NCBI RefSeq assembly: GCF_902832885.1
Contig: NZ_CADFDK010000013.1
Coordinates: forward strand, 62,001 to 126,000
DNA from: Burkholderia seminalis DSM 23518
GTDB taxonomy: Bacteria > Pseudomonadota > Gammaproteobacteria > Burkholderiales > Burkholderiaceae
Direction: 5' to 3'
DNA length: 64,000 nucleotides
The stretch's first letter is position 1, and each line of letters opens with the position of its first letter. The notes beneath the pieces were generated by a model. That model did not search any database. It was not told the DNA's origin and saw only the letters and a list, made by a program, of their open reading frames with translations. The position numbers and the translations under genes are program-made. Of the stretch, positions 37,045-45,520 are shown piece after piece.

Positions 37045-38112
37045 ATGCTCCCACTGCGCCTGCTGCGATCGCTGCTGATCGCGTCCCTCATTACGTTGCC
37101 GGCTGCCGCCGCGCATGCCGACAAGCCCGCGACCATCCGCATCGGCGTCGCCCAGCAAGGCACCGGCGATCCACCGACCTTCGGCGGATCGAGCGCCGCC
37201 ACCGTGCAGTTGCAGCAACTCGTCGAAAAGGAATTCGCCGCCGACGGCATCAAGGTGCAGTGGCTGTTCTTCAAGGGCGCGGGGCCGGCCGTCAACGAGG
37301 CAATCGCCAACAAGGCGCTCGACTTCGCGTACCAGGGCGACCTGCCTGCCGTGCTCGCCCGCTCGAACGGGATCAAGACGCACCTGCTGCTCGCGGCCAG
37401 CGTGCGCTCGGGCATCAAGATCGCGGTGCCGCCCGACTCGACGATCCGTTCGATCAAGGACCTCAAAGAGCGCCGCGTGTCGATCTTCCGCGGCACCAAC
37501 CTGCAGCTCGTCGCCGACAACGCGCTCGCGAAGAACGGCCTCGGCGAACGCGACCTGCGCGTGATCAACCTCGACTCCGCCAGCTCGCTCGCCGCGCTCG
37601 CGTCGAAAGGCATCGATGCGGCGGTCGGCGACTATCAGCTGTACAAGCTGCGCGACGCGGGGCTCGCGAAGATCATCTACGAATCGCAGAACGACGGCCC
37701 GCAGTTGACGCGGCAGACCCACCTGCTCGTGCTCGACGATTTCGAGCGCGCGCACCCGGACATCGTGCAGCGCGTCGTCACCGCGTACGTGAAAGGCGCG
37801 CAATGGTCGTCCGACGAGGCGAACCGCGATGCGCTGTTCAAGCTGTGGACGAAAAGCGGCGTGCCGTACACGTCGTGGCAGGCCGACTTTGCGAACCAGC
37901 GCCTGAAGGACCGGCTGTCCCCGCTGATCGATCCGTTCGTCATCGCACGCTACAAGGCCGTCGCGCAGGATGCGCTGAACCTGAAGCTGATCCGGCAGCC
38001 GGTCGACGTCGACGGCTGGTTCGAGCCGAAGTATCTCGACAACGCGCTGCGCACGCTGAAGCTCGAAAACTACTGGCCACGTTACGACGCCGCCGGCAAA
38101 CCGCTTTCCTGA
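37045..38112 (+). CDS. ABC transporter substrate-binding protein, aliphatic sulfonate/sulfate-ester type
   Basis: 355 residues. Sec signal MLPLRLLRSLLIASLITLPA, then AAAHA. Mature SsuA/AtsR-type protein: RIGVAQQGTGDPPTFGGSSA, FAYQGDLPAVLARSNGIKTH and FRGTNLQLVADNALAKNGLG. An in-frame ATG at 36985 would add a poor N-terminus; neither start has a strong ribosome site. It directly precedes two permeases and an ATPase, so it is the probable cognate binding protein. Confidence 0.83.
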   Translation: MLPLRLLRSLLIASLITLPAAAAHADKPATIRIGVAQQGTGDPPTFGGSSAATVQLQQLVEKEFAADGIKVQWLFFKGAGPAVNEAIANKALDFAYQGDLPAVLARSNGIKTHLLLAASVRSGIKIAVPPDSTIRSIKDLKERRVSIFRGTNLQLVADNALAKNGLGERDLRVINLDSASSLAALASKGIDAAVGDYQLYKLRDAGLAKIIYESQNDGPQLTRQTHLLVLDDFERAHPDIVQRVVTAYVKGAQWSSDEANRDALFKLWTKSGVPYTSWQADFANQRLKDRLSPLIDPFVIARYKAVAQDALNLKLIRQPVDVDGWFEPKYLDNALRTLKLENYWPRYDAAGKPLS

Positions 38113-38127
38113 CCCGGACCTGCGCCG

Positions 38128-38970
38128 ATGAGCGACACCGCGTTTCCCGCCCTGAGATCCGAGCCTCAAGCGCTCGCCGCGCCGCCGCACCGCGCGGCAT
38201 TCGTGAAGCGGCTCGCATGGCAGCTCGCCCCGTGGGTGCTGCCCGCACTGTTGTTCGTGCTGTGGACCGTCGGCAGCGCGCGCGGCTGGATCGCGCCGCA
38301 AATCCTGCCGCCGCCCGAACGCGTGTACGAATCGCTCTCCGACCTCGTGACGAGCGGCGATCTCGCGCGCCACACGCTGATCAGCCTGCAACGCGTGCTG
38401 GTCGGCTTCGCGGCCGGCACGCTGCTCGGTTTGTCGATCGGCGTCGCGCTCGGGCTGTCCCGTACGCTGGAAGCTTACGTATTGCCGAGCTTCAACGCGC
38501 TCGTGCAGATTCCGGTGCTCGGTTGGTTGCCGTTCCTGCTGCTGCTCGTCGGCGTCGGCGAGCCGCTCAAATACCTGCTGATCGCGCATGCGGCACTCGT
38601 CCCCGTCACGCTGAGCACGTTGCAGGGTTTCCGCCAGACACCGCCCGCGCTCGACGAAGTCGCACGCGTGTTCGGCTACACGCGCCGCCAACGCATCGTC
38701 CATGTCGTGCTGCCGGCCGCGATCCCGACGCTTGCGACCGGCGTGCGGCTCGCGTTCACGAAGTCGTGGCTCGCGCTCGTCGTCGTCGAGCTCGTCGCCT
38801 CGTCGGAAGGGCTCGGCTACCTGATCGTGTACGGGCGCCAACTGTTCCAGCTCGATCTCGTGATGGCGGCCGTGGTCGTGGTCGGCGCGGTCGGCCTGCT
38901 GATCAACCGGCTGCTCGACGCGCTCGAGGCGCGCCTGCGCCGCGGCGTGCCGTCCGCGTTTCGCGGTTGA
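38128..38970 (+). CDS. ABC transporter permease (SsuC/TauC family), first of two
   Basis: 280 residues, about six membrane helices after a 25-residue cytoplasmic N-terminus. The EAA loop that contacts the ATPase is at about 180-200 (LDEVARVFGYTRRQRIVHVV). It starts 15 bases after the binding protein. SsuC-type permeases usually work as homodimers, but a second, different permease follows, so a heterodimer is likely here, as in ats clusters. Confidence 0.85.
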   Translation: MSDTAFPALRSEPQALAAPPHRAAFVKRLAWQLAPWVLPALLFVLWTVGSARGWIAPQILPPPERVYESLSDLVTSGDLARHTLISLQRVLVGFAAGTLLGLSIGVALGLSRTLEAYVLPSFNALVQIPVLGWLPFLLLLVGVGEPLKYLLIAHAALVPVTLSTLQGFRQTPPALDEVARVFGYTRRQRIVHVVLPAAIPTLATGVRLAFTKSWLALVVVELVASSEGLGYLIVYGRQLFQLDLVMAAVVVVGAVGLLINRLLDALEARLRRGVPSAFRG

Positions 38971-39001
38971 GCCCGCCCGCCCAATCGAAGGAGAGTCACC
39001 C

Positions 39002-39823
39002 GTGCCGCACCCCGCTCCCCCGGCATTCGCGCCGGACGATACGCCGACGCCCGTGCGCCGCCTGCACGCGCCCGACTGGCGCGGCATCGTGCTGCCGCTC
39101 GTGGCGATCGCGCTCTGGTGGGCGATCGCTTCCGCGCATCTCGTGAAAAGCGGGCTGCTCGTTAGCCCGTCCGACGTGCTGCGCACCGCATGGGCGCAGG
39201 CCACGAGCGGCGCGCTCGGCCGCGCATTGTCCGCATCGCTCGCGCGCGAAGCGTGCGGCTTCGCGATCGGCGCGGCGGGCGGCCTGCTGCTCGGCGCCGC
39301 GCTCGGGCTGTCGCGCGTCACCGCACGAATGATCGGCCCGAGCTTCGACACGTTCAAGCAGATCTCGCTGTTCGCATGGATTCCGCTGATTTCCGTCTGG
39401 TTCGGCCTGGGCGACGTCGCCAAGGTCGTGTTCCTGTCGCTCGCCGCGCTGCTGCCCGTCGCCGCGCACACGTGCGACGGCATTCACGCGGTGCCGCGCG
39501 CGTATGTCGACGTCGCCCGTGCGCTGCGCTACTCGCGGCTCCAGCTCATTCGCCACGTGATCCTGCCGGCCGCGCTGCCGTCGATCTTCACCGGCCTGTA
39601 TCTCGGCCTGATCTATTCGTGGCTCGCGACGCTCGGCGCCGAATACCTGCTGGTCGCGGGCGCCGGCATCGGCAACACGCTGATCGACGGCAGCGAGCAG
39701 TTCCGCATGGATCTCGTGCTGTTCGGGATCATCGTCGTCGGGATCACCGGCTGGGCGCTGAACGCGATCGCGCGGGCGATCGAGCGCAAGGTGCTGGCCC
39801 GCCGCGGCGACCTGCCGCGCTGA
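39002..39823 (+). CDS. ABC transporter permease (SsuC/TauC family), second of two
   Basis: 273 residues from a GTG with AAGGAGAG upstream. Six predicted helices and an EAA loop reading YVDVARALRYSRLQLIRHVI (about 170-190). It differs clearly from the preceding permease apart from the family pattern. Confidence 0.85.
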   Translation: MPHPAPPAFAPDDTPTPVRRLHAPDWRGIVLPLVAIALWWAIASAHLVKSGLLVSPSDVLRTAWAQATSGALGRALSASLAREACGFAIGAAGGLLLGAALGLSRVTARMIGPSFDTFKQISLFAWIPLISVWFGLGDVAKVVFLSLAALLPVAAHTCDGIHAVPRAYVDVARALRYSRLQLIRHVILPAALPSIFTGLYLGLIYSWLATLGAEYLLVAGAGIGNTLIDGSEQFRMDLVLFGIIVVGITGWALNAIARAIERKVLARRGDLPR

Positions 39824-39863
39824 TATTCCGTCCCCTGTCCGTCACCCCTTTCATCGCCCCGCC

Positions 39864-40709
39864 ATGACGACGCTCGCCTCCGATTCGCTCGACATCCTCC
39901 ATGTGAGCAAGCACTACACACAACGCGGCACGACGCTCGCCGTGCTCGACGACGTCTCGCTGCACGTACGCGCCGGCGAGTTCGTCACGATCGTCGGCGC
40001 GAGCGGCTGCGGCAAGTCGACCCTGCTGCGGCTGGTTGCCGGGCTCGACACCGACTATGCCGGCGAGATCCGCGCCGGCGACGAATACGTGCGCGACACG
40101 TCGCTGCAGCGCGGGATCGTGTTCCAGGACCACCGGCTGTTCCCGTGGCTGACCGTCGAGCAGAACATTGCCGCCGCGCTGCGCAACGCACCGCTCGACG
40201 CGGCCGCGAAGCGGCGCGCGGTCGCGGAACACGTCGCGCTCGTCGGGCTGAACGGCTTCGAGCGCGCCTTCCCGAACCAGTTGTCGGGCGGGATGGCGCA
40301 ACGCGTCGCGATCGCGCGCGGCCTCGTGAACCGCCCGCGCGTGCTGCTGCTCGACGAGCCGTTCGGCGCGCTCGACGCGCAGACGCGTGCGCGGATGCAG
40401 AACGAACTGCTGCGCATCTGGGAACAGGAGCGCATCACGATGATGCTCGTCACGCACGACGTCGACGAAGCCGTCTATCTCGGCGACCGCGTCGTCACGA
40501 TGGCGCCGCGCCCGGGCCGCATCGAACGCATCGTCGATGTCGCGCTGCCGCGGCCGCGCCGGCGCGATTCGCCGGAATTCGCGCGGTTGCGCGATACCGT
40601 GCTCGCCGATTTCGACGAACACGAACCGCCGCACCGCGACGGCACGGGCGGCAAGCCCGTCGACACGCCGCGCCCGCACCGGATCGGCGAATGGCGGCTC
40701 GCATGGTAA
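39864..40709 (+). CDS. ABC transporter ATPase (SsuB/TauB family)
   Basis: 281 residues. Walker A GASGCGKST (about 51-59), Q-loop in VFQDHRLFPWL, signature LSGGMAQRVAIARGL, Walker B VLLLDEPFGALDA and the switch His in LVTHDVDEAV are all intact. The C-terminal 40 residues are Pro/Arg-rich. It energises the two permeases upstream for sulfonate or sulfate-ester import. Confidence 0.9.
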   Translation: MTTLASDSLDILHVSKHYTQRGTTLAVLDDVSLHVRAGEFVTIVGASGCGKSTLLRLVAGLDTDYAGEIRAGDEYVRDTSLQRGIVFQDHRLFPWLTVEQNIAAALRNAPLDAAAKRRAVAEHVALVGLNGFERAFPNQLSGGMAQRVAIARGLVNRPRVLLLDEPFGALDAQTRARMQNELLRIWEQERITMMLVTHDVDEAVYLGDRVVTMAPRPGRIERIVDVALPRPRRRDSPEFARLRDTVLADFDEHEPPHRDGTGGKPVDTPRPHRIGEWRLAW

Positions 40710-40852
40710 CCGCGTGACCCGAACGGATCGCTTGGCAGCGCATATCGTTCATCGCAGCAGGAACACTAAGGTTGTGACGATTCATCGGTTCCGGTTCCGC
40801 GCAGTCCCTGCTTGAATGGAGACTCGACCGACCCGACTCCAGGAGACTCACG

Positions 40853-41806
40853 ATGTCCGAAGTCCAGCACGCCGCACAACCGTCTTCGCCTGTTTCGCAC
40901 GCCGCGCCGCGCACGGCCGCCGTTCCGCTTCAGCTTCGCCAGGTCGCCGGCCGGATCGGCGCCGAAATCTCCGGCGTCCGGCTGTCGGCCACGCTCGACG
41001 ACGCGACGTTCGATGCGGTCCAGGCCGCGCTGCTGCGCCACAAGGTGCTGTTCTTCCGCGGCCAGCACCATCTCGACGACACGGCGCAGGAAGCGTTCGC
41101 GCGCCGTTTCGGCGACACCGTCGCGCACCCGACCGTGCCGTCCGTCGACGGCAGCGCCCATCTGCTCGAACTCGATTCGGCACACGGCGCACGCGCGAAT
41201 TCGTGGCACACCGACGTGACATTCGTCGATGCGTACCCGAAGATCTCGATCCTGCGCGCGGTCGTGATTCCGCCGTTCGGCGGCGATACCGTCTGGGCCA
41301 ATACGGCCGCCGCGTACGCGCATCTCCCCGACCCGCTGCGCGCGCTCGCCGACACGCTGTGGGCGCTGCACACCAACGCATACGACTACGCGTCGACGCA
41401 TGTCCATGCCGACGACACGCAACTGAAGCGCTACCGCGAAGTGTTCACGTCGACCGTCTATGAAACCGAGCACCCGGTCGTGCGCGTGCATCCGGAAACC
41501 GGCGAGCGCACGCTCGTGCTCGGCCACTTCGTCCAGCGGCTCAAGGGGCTGTCGTCGCAGGATTCCGCGCACCTGCTGCAGGTATTCCACGAGCACGTGA
41601 CGCGTCTCGAGAACACCGTGCGCTGGAACTGGCAGGAAGGCGACGTCGCGATCTGGGACAACCGTGCGACGCAGCACTACGCGATCAACGACTACGGCGA
41701 TGCGCGCCGCGTCGTGCGCCGCGCGACCGTTCACGGCGACGTGCCGGTCGGCATCGACGGCCGCCAGAGCGTCGTGCTGAAAGGGCCGGGCGCCACGCTG
41801 CAGTAA
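40853..41806 (+). CDS. atsK: Fe(II)/2-oxoglutarate-dependent alkylsulfatase-type dioxygenase
   Basis: 317 residues of the TauD/TfdA family. Iron ligands: His119 and Asp121 in NSWHTDVTFVD, and His275 in RATQHYAIND; the 2-oxoglutarate Arg is in ARRVVRRATVHGD. Stretches such as ANSWHTDVTFVDAYPK and TSTVYETEHPVVRVHP look closer to AtsK of Pseudomonas putida than to TauD. AtsK oxidises the carbon next to a sulfate ester and so releases sulfate from alkyl sulfates. It follows the transporter genes, which gives a uptake-plus-release unit. Confidence 0.85.
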   Translation: MSEVQHAAQPSSPVSHAAPRTAAVPLQLRQVAGRIGAEISGVRLSATLDDATFDAVQAALLRHKVLFFRGQHHLDDTAQEAFARRFGDTVAHPTVPSVDGSAHLLELDSAHGARANSWHTDVTFVDAYPKISILRAVVIPPFGGDTVWANTAAAYAHLPDPLRALADTLWALHTNAYDYASTHVHADDTQLKRYREVFTSTVYETEHPVVRVHPETGERTLVLGHFVQRLKGLSSQDSAHLLQVFHEHVTRLENTVRWNWQEGDVAIWDNRATQHYAINDYGDARRVVRRATVHGDVPVGIDGRQSVVLKGPGATLQ

Positions 41807-41818
41807 CGCCCGTCTCCC

Positions 41819-41848
41819 GCGGCGGCGGCCTGCGCCGCGCGCCGCCGC
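41819..41848 (+). other. GC hairpin between the two dioxygenase genes
   Basis: 8-bp stem GCGGCGGC/GCCGCCGC with a 14-base loop, starting 13 bases after the atsK stop and 26 bases before a short coupled reading frame. No T-run; possibly an attenuating or RNA-stabilising structure. Confidence 0.4.
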
Positions 41849-41873
41849 ACCGTTTCCCACCGAAGATCCGATC

Positions 41874-41960
41874 ATGAGCGTCCCGTCACCGCACCGACAC
41901 TTGCACGCGCAACGATGTCGGCCCTCCGCCCCGTTCACTTCCGTCAGGAGCGTCGCATGA
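41874..41960 (+). CDS. Possible 28-aa leader peptide coupled to the second dioxygenase
   Basis: An ATG-started frame encodes MSVPSPHRHLHAQRCRPSAP and eight more residues. Its TGA overlaps the ATG of the dioxygenase at 41957 (ATGA), so translation would be coupled. His/Arg-rich leaders with a Cys (R-H-x-x-x-x-R-x style) are known upstream of sulfur-assimilation genes in other bacteria; whether this one is made is not proven. The upstream ribosome site is weak. Confidence 0.4.
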   Translation: MSVPSPHRHLHAQRCRPSAPFTSVRSVA

Positions 41961-42904
41961 GCGCCCTACTCGAACCCGCCGCCCAGCCGGTCGACGTGAT
42001 TCCGCTGTCCGCCCATATCGGCGCGGAAATCCGCGGCGTCGACCTCACCCAGCCGTTGACCACGCCGCAGATCGCCGCGATCCGCGCCGCGCTGCTGAAA
42101 TGGCGCGTCATCTTCTTTCGCGAACAATTCCTCACGCACGAGCAACACGTCGCGTTCTCCGCGCAGTTCGGCGACCCGACGGTCGGCCACCCGGTATTCG
42201 GGCATGTCGACGGCCACCCTGCCGTCTATTCGATCGCGAAACATCGCAAGGCGACCCGTTTCGAAGGCGAACCGGTGCGCCGGCCGTGGACGGGCTGGCA
42301 CACCGACGTGACGGCCGCCGTGAATCCGCCGTGGGCGTCGATCCTGCGTGGCGTGACGATCCCGCCGTACGGCGGCGACACGCACTGGACGAACCTGGTC
42401 CGCGCGTACGAGACGCTGTCCGCGCCGTTGCGCGGCTTCGTCGACGGCTTGCGCGGCATTCACCGCTTCACGCCGCCGGCCGGTGCGCGCGCCACCGGCG
42501 CGTTCGACGAGGCCGTCGAACGCCGCCCGCTCGTGACCGAGCATCCGCTCGTGCGCGTGCATCCGGAGACCGGCGAGCGCGCGCTGTACGTCAGCCCGAG
42601 CTTCCTGAAATCGATCGTCGGGCTGACGCCGCGCGAGAGCCAGGCGCTGCTCGAACTGCTGTGGGAACACGTGACGCGGCCGGAATTCACGATCCGCTTC
42701 AAGTGGGAACCGCGCAGCATCGCGTTCTGGGACAACCGCGCGACCGCGCATCTGGCGCCTGTCGACATCTTCGATCTCGACTTCGACCGGCAACTCTACC
42801 GCACGACGCTGACCGGCGACGTGCCGGTCGGCCCCGACGGCCGGCCGTCGGTCGCGCTCGAAGGCTCGCCGGTCGAAACGGCCGCGGCCGTCGCACTCAA
42901 CTGA
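41957..42904 (+). CDS. Fe(II)/2-oxoglutarate-dependent dioxygenase, TauD family (second)
   Basis: 315 residues. Iron ligands His115 and Asp117 in WTGWHTDVTAAV and His265 in NRATAHLAPVD; the C-terminal Arg region reads RQLYRTTLTGD. The ATG behind CAGGAG was chosen over one 42 bases upstream. It is a paralogue of the neighbouring AtsK-like enzyme, but with an insertion around GEPVRRPWTGW before the HxD motif. Substrate is likely another sulfonate or sulfate ester, by context. Confidence 0.83.
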   Translation: MSALLEPAAQPVDVIPLSAHIGAEIRGVDLTQPLTTPQIAAIRAALLKWRVIFFREQFLTHEQHVAFSAQFGDPTVGHPVFGHVDGHPAVYSIAKHRKATRFEGEPVRRPWTGWHTDVTAAVNPPWASILRGVTIPPYGGDTHWTNLVRAYETLSAPLRGFVDGLRGIHRFTPPAGARATGAFDEAVERRPLVTEHPLVRVHPETGERALYVSPSFLKSIVGLTPRESQALLELLWEHVTRPEFTIRFKWEPRSIAFWDNRATAHLAPVDIFDLDFDRQLYRTTLTGDVPVGPDGRPSVALEGSPVETAAAVALN

Positions 42905-42967
42905 CCCGACGGATTCGACCGTCCGCTTCCGGCACCGGCGCGCACGCGCGCGCCGGCCGCTTCCCGA

Positions 42968-44629
42968 TCAATCGAGCCACACGCCGTCGAACCGGTGCCC
43001 GCCGAGCGGCGAGAACGTCAACCCGTGGACGCGCCGCGAGATCGGCAACGACACGATCGACGTCGCGATCGGCGTGAACGGCACCTGATCCTTGAACACG
43101 ACCTGCGCCTGCTCGTACAGCGACGTGCGTTTCGCGACATCCGCATTCGAGCGTGCCGCGCTCACGAGCTTTTCGAAATCCAGATTGCACCACTTCGCGA
43201 GGTTGCTGCCGTGCACCGCGTCGCAGCCGAGCAGCGTGCCGAGCCAGTTGTCCGGGTCGCCGTTGTCGCCCGACCAGCCGTACAGGATCGCGTCGTGCTG
43301 GCCGTCGTGCTTCGCGCGGCGGTTGTATTCGCCCCACTCGTAGCTGACGATCTTCGCGCGCACGCCGATCTTCGCCCAGTCCTGCTGGATCAGCTGCGCC
43401 ATCAGCTGCGCATTCGGGTTGTACGGGCGCTGCACCGGCATCGCCCACAGCGTCAGGTCGAAACCGTTCGGGAAGCCGGCCTGCGCGAGCAGCGCCTTCG
43501 CGGCGGCCGGATCGCGCGGCGCGTCCTTCAGGCGCGGGTTGTACGACCATTGCGCGGGCGGCATCGGGTTCGTCGCGATCGTCGCATCGCCGTTGAACAC
43601 GGTCTTCACGATCGCCGTCTTGTCGATCGCGATGTCGAGCGCGCGCCGCACGTCGACGCGATCGAGCGGCGGATGCTGCGTGTTGTACGCGACAAAGCCG
43701 ACGTTGAACCCCACGCCCGAGAACAGCGTCAGCTTCGGGTCGCGCCGCACCGTCTCGAGATCGGCCGGACGCGGGAATGCCGATACCTGGCACTCGCCGG
43801 CCACCAGCTTCTGCAGGCGCGCGGCCGGATCGGGCGTGATCGCGAACACGAGGCGCGCGAGCTTCACGTCGTCCGGCTTCCAGTAATCGGGATTCGCGTC
43901 GTAGCGGATCAGCGCATCCTTCTGGTACGTGCGCAGCAGGAACGGCCCGGTGCCGACCGGGAACTGGTTGATGTCGGACTCGCGATGGCGCGCGGCAAGC
44001 TGCGACGCATATTCGGCCGACAGCACCGACGCGAACGCCATCGCGAGGTTGCGCACGAACACGACATCGGGCGTCTTCAGCGCGAAGCGCACCGTATAGT
44101 CGTCGATCTTGTCGATGCGCTCGACGTTGTGGTCGAACCCGAGATCGCTGAAATACGGGAAGCTGACCGGGTAGGCCTTGCGGAACGAATCGTCCGGATC
44201 GAGCATGCGGCGGAACGTGAATACGACATCGTCGGCCTGGAACGGCCGCGTCGGCTTGAACCATGCGGTCGTCTGGAATTTCACGCCGCGCCGCAAATGG
44301 AACGTGATCGTGCGCTGGTCGGGCGAGACGTCCCAGCTCGTCGCGAGCGACGGTTCGATATCGAGCGTGCCGCGCTTGAACTGCACGAGCCCGTTGTAGA
44401 TCGTGTACGTGCTCGCGTCGAAATCGGTGCTCGTCGTGTGCTGGCCCGGATCGAAGCCGGCCGGGCTGCCTTCGGTGCAGTACACGAGCGTCTTGCCGGT
44501 CGGCGCGGCCAGCGCCGGTGTCGCGGCGCCGGCGAGCAACAGCGACGCGGCGATGCAGCGAAGCGCGGCAACGGCATGCGGGACGCCACGCGCACGACGC
44601 GTGGCTGACGAAACGTAAGCGTTCTTCAT
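42968..44629 (-). CDS. DppA-like peptide ABC transporter substrate-binding protein
   Basis: 553 residues. Signal peptide with an unusually long basic N-terminus, hydrophobic core CIAASLLLAGAATPALA. The mature start KTLVYCTEGSPAGFDPGQ, and later LWAMPVQRPYNPNAQLMAQL and YGWSGDNGDPDNWLGTLLGC, closely follow E. coli DppA. Two Cys near the C-terminus match the DppA disulfide. No permease or ATPase partner lies beside it, so it is an orphan that presumably uses a transporter encoded elsewhere. It converges with the second dioxygenase. Its place among sulfur genes hints at a sulfur-containing peptide. Confidence 0.85.
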   Translation of the reverse strand: MKNAYVSSATRRARGVPHAVAALRCIAASLLLAGAATPALAAPTGKTLVYCTEGSPAGFDPGQHTTSTDFDASTYTIYNGLVQFKRGTLDIEPSLATSWDVSPDQRTITFHLRRGVKFQTTAWFKPTRPFQADDVVFTFRRMLDPDDSFRKAYPVSFPYFSDLGFDHNVERIDKIDDYTVRFALKTPDVVFVRNLAMAFASVLSAEYASQLAARHRESDINQFPVGTGPFLLRTYQKDALIRYDANPDYWKPDDVKLARLVFAITPDPAARLQKLVAGECQVSAFPRPADLETVRRDPKLTLFSGVGFNVGFVAYNTQHPPLDRVDVRRALDIAIDKTAIVKTVFNGDATIATNPMPPAQWSYNPRLKDAPRDPAAAKALLAQAGFPNGFDLTLWAMPVQRPYNPNAQLMAQLIQQDWAKIGVRAKIVSYEWGEYNRRAKHDGQHDAILYGWSGDNGDPDNWLGTLLGCDAVHGSNLAKWCNLDFEKLVSAARSNADVAKRTSLYEQAQVVFKDQVPFTPIATSIVSLPISRRVHGLTFSPLGGHRFDGVWLD

Positions 44630-44929
44630 GGTGGCGGAAAGAAAGGATGGCTGTCATGCGAATGACGACCGCCGATCTTCGCGCGCCTCCCGCCGATCGC
44701 TTACCAATTAATTCGGCGTTGCTTATCGTTGCCGACGCATCCCGCTGCCCGTGCATGAATACGTCCACGCGAGCGCCGGCGCGCGATCCGGCGGCCTTTC
44801 GCGCCGCCGCCTTCCGGCCCCCTGCAGACTTTCCGGAATGAGCGCATCGTATCGGCTGGTTAACGCCGGCACCGGCGGCGCCGGGATCCGCCCGGCGCCG
44901 CCGCACCGCCGCGTCATGGAGGACCCACG
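44630..44929. promoter_or_regulatory. Divergent region between the DppA-like and DUF427 genes
   Basis: 300 bases. It has an A/T-rich patch at 44700-44735 (TTACCAATTAATTCGGCG) with the inverted CGATAAGCA element at 44720-44728, the likely promoter zone of the leftward gene. No gene is supported. Confidence 0.45.
44720..44728 (-). promoter_or_regulatory. CGATAAGCA element (minus strand) upstream of the DppA-like gene
   Basis: Identical 9-mer to that at 36933-36941. It lies 91 bases upstream of the leftward start at 44629. Confidence 0.3.
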
Positions 44930-45337
44930 ATGTCGATCAGCCCCGATACGCCCGCCCGCCCCGTGAAATCGCCGGGCCCCGATCATCCGATCACGGTCGA
45001 ACCCCATGCGCGGCGCGTGGTGGTCAAGGTGGCCGGCAAGGTCGTCGCCGATACGCGCCGCGCGCTGGTACTGCGCGAGGCCAGCTACCCGGCCGTGCTC
45101 TATCTGCCGCGCGAGGACGCCGACCTGTCGCTGCTGCAACGCACCGACCATGCGACCTATTGCCCGTACAAGGGCGACTGCGCGTACTACTCGATTCCGG
45201 CGGGCGGCGAACGCTCGATCAACGCGGTCTGGACCTACGAGCAGCCGTACCCGGCCGTCGAGGCGATTCGCGGGCACCTCGCGTTCTATCCGGACCGGGT
45301 CGACGCGATCGAGGAAAGCGCCGCCGGCACCGATTGA
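44930..45337 (+). CDS. DUF427 domain protein
   Basis: 135 residues, soluble. DUF427 pattern: VVVKVAGKVVADTRRALVLR, then YPAVLYLPREDADLSLLQRT, then YCPYKGDCAYYSI and WTYEQPYPAVEAIRGHLAFYPDRVD, here split by turns. The compact beta fold is widespread; its biochemical role is unknown. GGAGGACC precedes the ATG. It is 183 bases upstream of a sulfonate binding protein on the same strand. Confidence 0.82.
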   Translation: MSISPDTPARPVKSPGPDHPITVEPHARRVVVKVAGKVVADTRRALVLREASYPAVLYLPREDADLSLLQRTDHATYCPYKGDCAYYSIPAGGERSINAVWTYEQPYPAVEAIRGHLAFYPDRVDAIEESAAGTD

Positions 45338-45368
45338 GCACCGCCGCGCCGCTGATTTGCATATACGC

Positions 45369-45384
45369 ATTCGTTGGTTGGCCA
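45369..45384 (+). promoter_or_regulatory. Shared 16-bp element upstream of binding-protein gene 3
   Basis: ATTCGTTGGTTGGCCA, about 137 bases before the start at 45521. Similar to the elements at 35686 and 36949. Confidence 0.35.
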
Positions 45385-45520
45385 CCGGCCGGTGCCGCCG
45401 TATCGTCCTGAATCCGGCGCGGGCCGGGCCCGTTGCGTGCATCGCCCGCATCCGGCCCTGCCGTGCGCCGGCCGCGCCGTCCTCGCGCGCGGCCCGTGAA
45501 CCCGCTCGCAGGATGAACCG

